NCBI RefSeq assembly: GCF_036417355.1
Contig: NZ_CP143889.1
Location: forward strand, 2,046,001 to 2,110,000
Direction of reading: 5' to 3'
DNA length: 64,000 nucleotides
DNA from: Akkermansia sp. RCC_12PD
Lineage (GTDB): Bacteria > Verrucomicrobiota > Verrucomicrobiia > Verrucomicrobiales > Akkermansiaceae
Below, in pieces: positions 17,387 to 24,742 of the stretch; positions within the stretch are counted from its first letter, which is position 1, and each line of letters starts with the position of its first letter. Made by a program: the position numbers and the translations under genes. Below the pieces are notes generated by a model. That model saw nothing but the letters and a program-made list of their open reading frames with translations, was not told the DNA's origin and did no database searches.

Positions 17387-17462
17387 GCCTCGTTAGCTCA
17401 GTTGGTAGAGCAGCTGACTCTTAATCAGTTTGTCCACGGTTCGAGCCCGTGACGGGGTACCA
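17387..17462 (+). tRNA. tRNA-Lys (anticodon CTT), copy 2
   Basis: Exact 76-base duplicate of the tRNA-Lys at 17274-17349, separated by 37 bp of unrelated spacer. The three tRNAs are close enough to be one transcript ending at the terminator at 17473. Confidence 0.95.
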
Positions 17463-17472
17463 TCTTTCTTAA

Positions 17473-17505
17473 AGTCCGGTCTGCCTGCGCAGTGCCGGGC
17501 TTTTT
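17473..17505 (+). terminator. Terminator of the tRNA cluster
   Basis: AGTCCGG (17473-17479) pairs with CCGGGCT (17495-17501, one G-U), followed by T run to 17505. It directly follows the second tRNA-Lys and marks the border to AT-rich DNA. Confidence 0.8.
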
Positions 17506-17755
17506 ATTTATTAAAGTTTCAGGCAAGACTCCCAGTTTCCGGAAAATTGCTTAATTCAGATATTTCACGAACGGAGTTTCAGGTATGCACTTGTACTTGC
17601 ATGAACGGTTGAACTGGAAGCTCACGTTTCATTCCTTCTGGAATGGCGATGAAATCTGTTCTAAAAAAATCCAAACATACTTCTTATATCAACTTGATAT
17701 TTATTTGGTATGATTCGCTTAAAATCTTAACTTATGGAATATATTTTTTGAAATT
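17506..17755. other. AT-rich intergenic DNA next to the tRNA cluster
   Basis: About 250 bp, strongly AT-rich from ~17640 on, with no open frame of note and no repeat of the tRNA 3' end that would mark an attachment site. It forms the outer edge of the accessory cassette that ends with the YD-repeat gene. Confidence 0.5.
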
Positions 17756-18129
17756 TCATGTAATTTTTAAGTAATAATCGCCGCAATATTTTTCGTAATT
17801 TTTATTGTTCTTACCAAAATCAATCATCCAATAATTGACTGTTTTCAGCAGTGAGCTACGGAGAAAAAAGAGCCCATCTTGATAGGAAACTGGATAAAAT
17901 TGAAAAAGGTATATTACATTATCATCGATAATAAAGTTTTAGGAAAAATGTTCTAGATTTATATCGAATGACCTGGGAGAAGAAAAAACAGGAACGACGA
18001 TTTTGTTATCAATAATAATATCTTTGACAATACGTTTGGGGTGGTTCGGCTTTAAAGAATATATATGGGGCCGTTGTAGTAAATTAGGTCAAACTCATCT
18101 TTTACGGTTTTACAAAAGAGAGAAAATTT
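17756..18129 (-). pseudogene. Decayed small gene downstream of the YD-repeat toxin cassette
   Basis: On the minus strand, protein-like sequence is readable in pieces: FCKTVKDEFDLIYYNGPIYI (from ~18129), a frameshift near 18052, then KPNHPKRIVKDIIIDNKIVV and on through RSFDINLEHFS, an in-frame TAA at 17939-17941, and NFIIDDNVIYLFQFYPVSYQ to WMIDFGKNNKNYEKYCGDYY, ending in TGA at 17756-17758. No ATG is seen at the start. The composition (Ile/Asp/Tyr/Asn-rich) and AT content match the toxin tip and neighbour upstream. It looks like a dead immunity gene or toxin-tip fragment of an older cassette; this is inference. Confidence 0.5.
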
Positions 18130-18161
18130 TCAACGTATTATAGAAAAATGTAATTTTTTTC

Positions 18162-18196
18162 AAAAAACCTCTCCTGTTATTAGAACAAGAGAGGTT
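18162..18196 (-). terminator. Rho-independent terminator of the YD-repeat/immunity unit
   Basis: On the minus strand AACCTCTC-T-TGTT (18196-18184) pairs with AACA-G-GAGAGGTT (18178-18166), with a single mismatch, and is followed by a T run (18167-18162). It lies just after the small membrane protein's stop. Confidence 0.8.
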
Positions 18197-18221
18197 AAAA
18201 GATAATTATTCTATTATTAAT

Positions 18222-18548
18222 TTAGTTTTTATTAAAAATTGATATAATTTTATAAAGAAATAAGAAACTTATTAAAAAAATAATTGATCCATAAAAAATA
18301 AAATTATCATACATAAGAACGTTATAAGCCGTTTCTCCATCAATAATTATTTCTGGATAAAAATTGCTTATAATCGTTTTCATTATATGGATAGGAACAT
18401 GAAGCTCCATGACATCCGCGCCTATAAGTTTACATGCTAATGTAAAAATAAGCACTGTCATGATACTACAACTAATAAGACAAAATATAATTTTTGACTT
18501 ACTCTTCTTTAACTTCCAAAATTCCATAATATATATATTCTGTTCCAT
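18222..18548 (-). CDS. Two-helix membrane protein, candidate immunity protein to the Tlde1-like toxin
   Basis: 108 residues; a second ATG at 18527 gives 101. An AGGAG three bases before the 18548 ATG supports the longer form. The gene overlaps the 3' end of the YD-repeat gene by 50 bp in another frame, so the two are translationally coupled. A basic N-terminus (EFWKLKKSKSK) precedes a helix (residues ~19-41), then a ~35-residue loop (GADVMELHVPIHIMKTI ... DGETAYNVLMYDN) and a second helix (~82-102). That places the loop in the periplasm, where a peptidoglycan-targeting toxin would act. Known Tlde1 immunity proteins work in the periplasm. No sequence family is recognised, so the role rests on position and topology. 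Confidence 0.65.
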   Translation of the reverse strand: MEQNIYIMEFWKLKKSKSKIIFCLISCSIMTVLIFTLACKLIGADVMELHVPIHIMKTIISNFYPEIIIDGETAYNVLMYDNFIFYGSIIFLISFLFLYKIISIFNKN

Positions 18549-21500
18549 CTGCTCCTTTTACTGTTTTAGATTCAGTTTCAAGGATAAATTCACGAACTTT
18601 TTCAAATACATCTTTATCTAGGAAAGTAATACATCCCAAAGATCTTGTTCCATAATGCATTCGAAAAGAAGATCTAAAAACTCCATTGATTTCTTTTTGA
18701 TCATCTAATACACCATCTATTGCAATAAAAGCAAGCCATTGAGTTTTGTCATTGTCATTCCACATTTTGTATGTCCAATCTTCAAATTGGCTTCGAATTC
18801 CTCCAGATTGTCTTTTTATTACATAGTATTTTCCCGGTGGTATGGGGCCATTATCTTTATTACCTGCATTGTCTGGATTATTTTTTCCATCGCCATTTCC
18901 AGAAAATACTCTACTCGTGGTAAAGCGAAGGATATTGCCGTCTTTATCTATTTTTCGTATCAATATTGTATGAATTTTTATACTGTATTCTATCTTGCAT
19001 ATCAAACCTAGAATATCAAAATGATTCAAAATTTTATTTTGTGCAAAGGCATATAAATTTATACCACCACTCTCAGTGATAGGATCGCGGTTGATCCAGC
19101 GCCCATCGAATGGATTGAGATGGCGGTAGTTGTAGTAGACAAGTCCCAGTTCATCGTCTGCATACTCACAGGAAAACCTGAACCTGTTATCCTGAGCCAT
19201 GTCTCCCTGTGCCGTGAGGAGGGCACCAAAGGGGGCACACTCATAGCGAGCCCTTCGTGCCTGCTGTTCATCGAAAATGGAGGTGACATTCTTCAATGCG
19301 TCATGGGTGAAGAAGAGATGCTCTCCATCTACCATTCCGTTTTCCTTCCAGCATGTCACCATCAGAATGCGCGTGGCTGCCGGCTCCGTCGGATCCCACA
19401 GGTAACTCTTTTCCAGTACGGGCTGGGGATGCGTCAAATTCAGTTCGGCCACCTGCAGGTAACCCCGGTATAAATAATAAGCATGGCTGACAGCTGCTCC
19501 ATTGACAAGTACCTTCTTCTCAAAGCGGCGCCCTTGATAGTCATAGCCGCAGGCCACGACAGTGCGGCCATCTTCGCTGGTAAAGGAAACAGGCCTGTCA
19601 TTGGCATCGTAGCAAACATTCCAGATTCCTGTTGAGGTTCTAATTCTTGTCTGGTTGCCGTCCGCATCATAGAGAGGGTCAAAGGAAACATCCGCCTGAA
19701 TTATGTTTGTATACTGGTTGAGCTCGTTGGCTCCGTAGGATACCTCCTCTTCCAGTTCACGGGCAGTCTTGCGGTTGCCGATGTTGTCGTACTGGTAGGC
19801 AAAGTTGTTTCTTTGCTGTATCTGATCCCCTGTCAATTCACTTCTGCCGTTGTAGGTGAAGTTTCTGGTGGTCGCCGGAGTGGCAGCCTCCCATGAATCC
19901 TTCCGTTGAACGGGACGCATCAAGTGGTCGTACTGGTAGACATGTCCGGCCAACATGTCGCCAGTCCCGGCATCCTCATAGCCGATGGAGGCCAGGAGGT
20001 TGAGCTTGGGATGGTAGGTGTTGCTGCGGACCATGCCGTTGGGATAGGACAATTGGTTGAGGAAGCCGCTGGTTTCATCATATTCCCAAGTAAAGGGAGA
20101 TGCCAATCCTTCCAGATTCATCCCGATCATGGCACCTTGATGGCCATAGTCAAGATGGGAGTGCTGCACGGTGCGGGTTCCGATCATCAGGCGATATCCG
20201 CAGGGACGCCCGAAGGAATCGTATTCTTCCTGGATGCAGCTTTCTATGGTTCCAAAGGTAGTATCCTGGATCATCCTGCCATAGGCATCGTAAGAGAATT
20301 CTCTGGTGCCCGAAGCATCAGAAACAGATATCGCCTGACCAAGGTGATTGTAGGAATAGATCCAAGGCTGGGTATCATCACTGTGGGAGACAGAGACAAG
20401 CTCCCCGGTGGCCGGAGCGTACTGATAAGTTGTTACAATGCCCCTGGCCTTGGTGAGAGTCTCCAGACGGTTGAGTTTGTCATAGGTCTTGACGGTAGAG
20501 GAACCGTCGGCATAGATCTTCTTGAATTCCAGTCCCGTAGCCGTGTCGTAGAGCCAGGTAGTGGTATCTCCGTCGGTGCGGCTGGAAGGATCGGTAATGA
20601 TGTCTCCTTCATCCGCCCTAAAAGTGGTCAGGGCAATCATATGGTCATTGTCGTCATAGACAAAGCAAGCCGGCTGAATGGCGGTACCGTATTCGGCCGT
20701 CTTTCTGCCCCGGATATCGTAGGAATAACAGGTGGTATCTCCCAGGGCGTTGGTGATGCAGGCAGGGGCGTCACAGCAGGGGGAGTAGGCAGTGGAAGTG
20801 ATATTGCCTTGTGCGTCGGTTGTCCTGATAGGGCGTCCGGCTAGGTCGGACTCTGTTGTAGTAACATTGCCGCGGCCGTCCGTCTGCTTCAGAATCATCC
20901 CTGTGGAGGTATAAGAGCGTTCTTGTGAGGAATGAATGCCTGCATGATCGTTTTGATTGATCGTGAAACCGTCGACGACGAGGGATATTGCTGTGATATC
21001 AGAGGTTGGGATGCGGCTGAATTGAGTTCGCCGGGCAGGAGCGGTGTATTCTGACCATTGGATACTCTGTTGCCCGTAAATGTCGGTAGAAAGGACCTTG
21101 CTTTCCAGTACAGGGTCCAGCTGAGAAACCATGGTTTCCGCAGTCTGTGTCACGGGCAGTCCTTCGGTATTGTAGGTTGTAGAGGTTTGTATCTTGTAAA
21201 TGCCGTCTTCCCGAGTTTGGTAGCATGTGGAGCTTTCCGCGATCCTGTTTTTATTAGTATCCTCTGGATGAAGCTCGTCTAGAAGAATAGTTTGCCTTAC
21301 GACCTTGCCGAGTTCATCGTAGACAGTCACTGTTGGTACCATATCCTCTGTTTGAATGCGTACAAGCTGACCCTTGCTATTGTAAGCATTTCTAGTGACA
21401 ATGAAACCTCCCAGAGTATTGGACTGCTCCTCCCGAATAGTTTCTCCAAAACCATTTTCCAAGGTACGTGAGAGAATTACTCCTTTGGACAGAGTGGTGG

Positions 21501-24498
21501 TGAGAATACCCTCTTCTGTCAATTCGAGCTGTATTTCAATTTCTTGCTGTCCGTTTCCTCCCTGCCAAAGAGTAGAGCCGTCATAATAAGTTTTCGTCAC
21601 AAAAATAGCCCCCGAAGAAGTGGTGACGGTTGTTGTAAGCTGATCGTTGCTGTATTCAGTTCTGGTGGTGCGACCAAGAATATCCGTTGTGGAAATAATT
21701 CTTCCCAAGTCGTCGTATTCCATATTTTCGACTGTCGACATAGCTCCTATGTCTTTTCGTACGGAAAGAATTCTTCCCGCAACATCCTTTGTGTAGGACG
21801 TGATTGTTTCAGGCGTGGTTTCCGTGGCTGAACGGATGGTTTCCACCAACTGCTTGGCCGTGTTGTAACTGTAGCTGGTTACCACACCGTCTTCGTTGGT
21901 TTCCGTCAAGGGACCGCAGCACATCCATTCCGTCGTGCTGAAGCGGCCGTTGCCCTTCGTCGTCTTGATTCGCTTGAGCTCGGCATCGTATTCATAGTCC
22001 TCCGTGGAAATCAATGACCAGTCTTCTCCCGTGTGGACATACTGCTCTTCTCGGGTGGTTGTACTATTGGCGGCGATATACTCCACCTTTCTGGTACTTT
22101 GACCGGGAACAATGCTCCCATTAGCCTGCACAGTTGAAGTCTCTTTGTGGAGAGCACCATGATCCGTGGTGGCTTCATAGGTATAAATGGTCTGAACACC
22201 GTTGATGCCCTGGCTCATCTTCTGTCTTCCCCGGGCATAGGGATACTGTGCTGCTTCCCCATAAGTTTCTGAAATGCTTGTGTGAACCTGGTCGGAACCC
22301 AGAGCTGTTTCTGTCACCGTCGTGCGGTTGACTTCGGGGCTCTCTTCATAGGTATAGCTCCTTTGGCTTAGAACGGTTTCCGTTCCGTCCTGGGCAATGA
22401 TGACTTCCCTTTCCGTAGCAGGCCTGAAATCATTGAAACGCAGGTCGGCGTAGGTGGTGCGCGTTCCCTTTTCTCCTCCGCCTGCCCAGGGCATGGCCTG
22501 CAGAACCACACGGCCCTGATCGTCGTACTCGTAGCGCGTGCAGCCCCCGTTGGGCTGGATTTCCAAAGACACCCGGTACTGGTCGTTGTAGGTGTAGAGC
22601 GTCGTTTGGGCCAAGGATGTATTATAGCCCTCCGTGCTGCTGATGGTCAGCCAGCCTCCGTCGGTATACTTCTTCACCGTGCGCCTGCTGCGGGAAGGCT
22701 GGGAATCATTGATGCCCCTGACCGTTTCAATCCGCTCCCACTTGGCGCCGGGCAGGGCGTTGCGTTCAATCGTGCGCACGATGCGTTCATCTCCTTCTCC
22801 CTTGATGATGCTTATTTTGTTTCCTTCCTCGCGGCGTTCGATAACCCGCGGTTCCTGCCCGGCCCGTTGATTGGTGATGTAAGTCACTTTTACGCCATCC
22901 TCCATGGAAGTTCTATAAACGGCCGTCTTGTAGGGCTCTCCGTTAACCACAAATTCCCCATCATGGGAGGCAGAAACATTCCCGGGGGCGTACCACTCCA
23001 GAGTGAGGCTGTTGTTTCCGGGAATGCTTCGCATCAGCCCCTGGGCCCGGGAATAGACGCTGTTGAGAGATCCATCCGGGTTGTAGGTGACCTGAACCTT
23101 GCGGGCATACTCCTCGGCAGAGATGACATGACCCGAGGAGCTTGTGACCGAGACGACCTCTCCGGTGGAGGAAGAGAAGCGCAGGATCATGCCGGAAGGA
23201 AGCACCATGTCCATGTAGGCGGGAGTGCCCTGGATATTGGGAGTGAGGTTTTCATTGAGCAGACGTACACGATAGTCCAGTTTTCTGGAGCTGCCAACGG
23301 GGGAAGCCTCGGCACTTCCTTCCGGGGCCTTGAAATAGATATGGCTTCCGGAAGGGCGTTTGACGGTGACTCGTCTTTCCTCTTGAGAGAAGGAAGCGCT
23401 CCATGCCATGGGGTGGTTGTAGCGCATGGAAGGCCCGATGTTGGAGTTGAGGCTGGAGGGGGTGGAAGAGCGTGCCATGCGCATGAACCTGGCCGGAGAA
23501 GGTGGCGGAGGGCCTCCTGCAGAGGGAGGATTGATACATGCATCGCCTTGACAAGGCAATACCCCATTAGGATCGCCCGGAGTGGGCTGCTGCTGAACGC
23601 AGTTCTCATCGCCTTCCTCGTCACAGTCACAGGGACAAGGGCATGGTTCTTCCTCGGTGGGCGGTTCGCTGGAGGAAGAAGACAGGGAACTGGAGCTGGA
23701 GCTGGAGCTGGAACTGGAGCTGGAACTGGAGCTGGAACTGGAGCTGGAACTGGAGCTGGAACTGGAGCTGGAGCTGGAGCTGGAGCTGGAACTGGAACTG
23801 GAGCTGGAGCTGGAGCTGGAGCTGGAGCTGGAACTGGAACTGGAACTGGAACTGGAACTGGAACTGGAACTGGAGCTGGAACTGGAACTGGAACTGGAAC
23901 TGGAACTGGAACTGGAACTGGAACTGGAACTGCTTGACTTGGGATCAAACCCAAAATCATCCCCTCCCCCTTCCGAAGAGCTGCTGGAGGTATTCTCTTC
24001 TTCCTCGTCCCGATAAAGATTGACCAGGGTGATGACTTCCTCCCCTTCCCTGTCCGGAGGAGTTACATTGGGGTCGAGGTAGGAATTGATATCGGGCGCC
24101 TCCGCCTTGTCGGAAAGAATGGCAATGCAGAACTCCTGTCCGGAGCCCAGGGCGGCATGGTGCTCATGGACGATTCGGCACCAGTAATACCCCTGTTCGA
24201 GGACGACGCTCTCCGGCTTCACGGAAAGGTCCTTTGCTTCGCTGGTCAGTTCCACATTCTTGAAGGGAATGGCCAGGGAGATGGAGGAATCGGCGTCCAG
24301 GGAAAGGAAATAGGTACCGCGTTTCATGATCTTGAGGTACCCGGTCCACTCATGGCGAGTGTCGCCGGAAGCGGAACGTGGGGAGATGAGAACGGGGGCG
24401 GTGACGCCGTTGACGTAGAAATCGGCCTGTGGGAGGCCGTTGGCGAACATGGGAACGAAGGGATAGCGGGGATCCGGAGTGTTGTCGGTATTGTTCAT
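18499..24498 (-). CDS. YD-repeat (Rhs-like) polymorphic toxin with C-terminal Tlde1/L,D-transpeptidase-like domain
   Basis: 1999 residues. Residues 1-170 form a beta-rich domain without signal peptide. Residues 188-277 are 89 Ser and one Leu; then comes a Cys-rich patch (PCPCPCDCDEEGDENC). From ~350 to 1790 come YD repeats (e.g. YEYDDQGRV, YSYDIRGRKTAEYGT, YDKLNRLETLT), closing with the Rhs core signature YYNYRHLNPFDGRWINRDPI and NLYAFAQNKILNHFDILGLI. The 167-residue tip (1833-1999) has VFSGNGDGKNNPDN, NGPIPPGKYYVI and RSSFRMHYGTRSLGCITF, with H1948, S1953 and C1956 in the order expected for the Tlde1 (DUF2778) relative of L,D-transpeptidases. Tlde1 toxins attack peptidoglycan tetrapeptides. 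Tip DNA is AT-rich, the core is not, which points to tip exchange. Secretion route not visible here. Confidence 0.85.
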   Translation of the reverse strand: MNNTDNTPDPRYPFVPMFANGLPQADFYVNGVTAPVLISPRSASGDTRHEWTGYLKIMKRGTYFLSLDADSSISLAIPFKNVELTSEAKDLSVKPESVVLEQGYYWCRIVHEHHAALGSGQEFCIAILSDKAEAPDINSYLDPNVTPPDREGEEVITLVNLYRDEEEENTSSSSSEGGGDDFGFDPKSSSSSSSSSSSSSSSSSSSSSSSSSSSSSSSSSSSSSSSSSSSSSSSSSSSSSSSSSSSSSSSSSSSSSSSSSSSSSSSSSSSSLSSSSSEPPTEEEPCPCPCDCDEEGDENCVQQQPTPGDPNGVLPCQGDACINPPSAGGPPPPSPARFMRMARSSTPSSLNSNIGPSMRYNHPMAWSASFSQEERRVTVKRPSGSHIYFKAPEGSAEASPVGSSRKLDYRVRLLNENLTPNIQGTPAYMDMVLPSGMILRFSSSTGEVVSVTSSSGHVISAEEYARKVQVTYNPDGSLNSVYSRAQGLMRSIPGNNSLTLEWYAPGNVSASHDGEFVVNGEPYKTAVYRTSMEDGVKVTYITNQRAGQEPRVIERREEGNKISIIKGEGDERIVRTIERNALPGAKWERIETVRGINDSQPSRSRRTVKKYTDGGWLTISSTEGYNTSLAQTTLYTYNDQYRVSLEIQPNGGCTRYEYDDQGRVVLQAMPWAGGGEKGTRTTYADLRFNDFRPATEREVIIAQDGTETVLSQRSYTYEESPEVNRTTVTETALGSDQVHTSISETYGEAAQYPYARGRQKMSQGINGVQTIYTYEATTDHGALHKETSTVQANGSIVPGQSTRKVEYIAANSTTTREEQYVHTGEDWSLISTEDYEYDAELKRIKTTKGNGRFSTTEWMCCGPLTETNEDGVVTSYSYNTAKQLVETIRSATETTPETITSYTKDVAGRILSVRKDIGAMSTVENMEYDDLGRIISTTDILGRTTRTEYSNDQLTTTVTTSSGAIFVTKTYYDGSTLWQGGNGQQEIEIQLELTEEGILTTTLSKGVILSRTLENGFGETIREEQSNTLGGFIVTRNAYNSKGQLVRIQTEDMVPTVTVYDELGKVVRQTILLDELHPEDTNKNRIAESSTCYQTREDGIYKIQTSTTYNTEGLPVTQTAETMVSQLDPVLESKVLSTDIYGQQSIQWSEYTAPARRTQFSRIPTSDITAISLVVDGFTINQNDHAGIHSSQERSYTSTGMILKQTDGRGNVTTTESDLAGRPIRTTDAQGNITSTAYSPCCDAPACITNALGDTTCYSYDIRGRKTAEYGTAIQPACFVYDDNDHMIALTTFRADEGDIITDPSSRTDGDTTTWLYDTATGLEFKKIYADGSSTVKTYDKLNRLETLTKARGIVTTYQYAPATGELVSVSHSDDTQPWIYSYNHLGQAISVSDASGTREFSYDAYGRMIQDTTFGTIESCIQEEYDSFGRPCGYRLMIGTRTVQHSHLDYGHQGAMIGMNLEGLASPFTWEYDETSGFLNQLSYPNGMVRSNTYHPKLNLLASIGYEDAGTGDMLAGHVYQYDHLMRPVQRKDSWEAATPATTRNFTYNGRSELTGDQIQQRNNFAYQYDNIGNRKTARELEEEVSYGANELNQYTNIIQADVSFDPLYDADGNQTRIRTSTGIWNVCYDANDRPVSFTSEDGRTVVACGYDYQGRRFEKKVLVNGAAVSHAYYLYRGYLQVAELNLTHPQPVLEKSYLWDPTEPAATRILMVTCWKENGMVDGEHLFFTHDALKNVTSIFDEQQARRARYECAPFGALLTAQGDMAQDNRFRFSCEYADDELGLVYYNYRHLNPFDGRWINRDPITESGGINLYAFAQNKILNHFDILGLICKIEYSIKIHTILIRKIDKDGNILRFTTSRVFSGNGDGKNNPDNAGNKDNGPIPPGKYYVIKRQSGGIRSQFEDWTYKMWNDNDKTQWLAFIAIDGVLDDQKEINGVFRSSFRMHYGTRSLGCITFLDKDVFEKVREFILETESKTVKGADGTEYIYYGILEVKEE
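23686..23931 (-). repeat. Hexanucleotide tandem array (41 copies) coding polyserine
   Basis: 246 bp made only of GGAACT and GGAGCT hexamers on the plus strand (AGTTCC/AGCTCC on the coding strand), 41 copies without interruption, all coding Ser-Ser. Including flanking Ser codons the serine tract spans 23668-23937. Copy-number change keeps the frame and alters linker length only. Confidence 0.95.
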
Positions 24499-24742
24499 TG
24501 TCTTTTAAATCAAAGTTGTTCAAATGATTTATAGACACGGTAGAACTACCGGTCGCCCAAATGAAAGACGCCTAACACGTGATTGTGAAAGAAAGAGCTT
24601 TATTTTTTAATCCTGAATGTGGGAGCTGGGTGAAACTCTGACAGGAAGCGGCAATGAATAAGATGCCTGCGGGATGTCGCCAAGTGAAGCAGCCTTCCTC
24701 TTTTGATTGCCTGGAGAGCCGGAGTAATGTACGAATACGGGA

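Noticed and set aside
22606-23937. Long plus-strand frames opposite the YD-repeat gene (also 23643-24023 and 23657-24016)
   Set aside because: They are antisense to an intact 1999-residue gene; poly-Glu/Trp and Gly-Thr-Gly-Ala runs are only the complement of the serine hexamers.
17158-24498. Integrative element attached at a tRNA
   Set aside because: No integrase, no direct repeat of a tRNA 3' end and no transfer genes are visible in the window.
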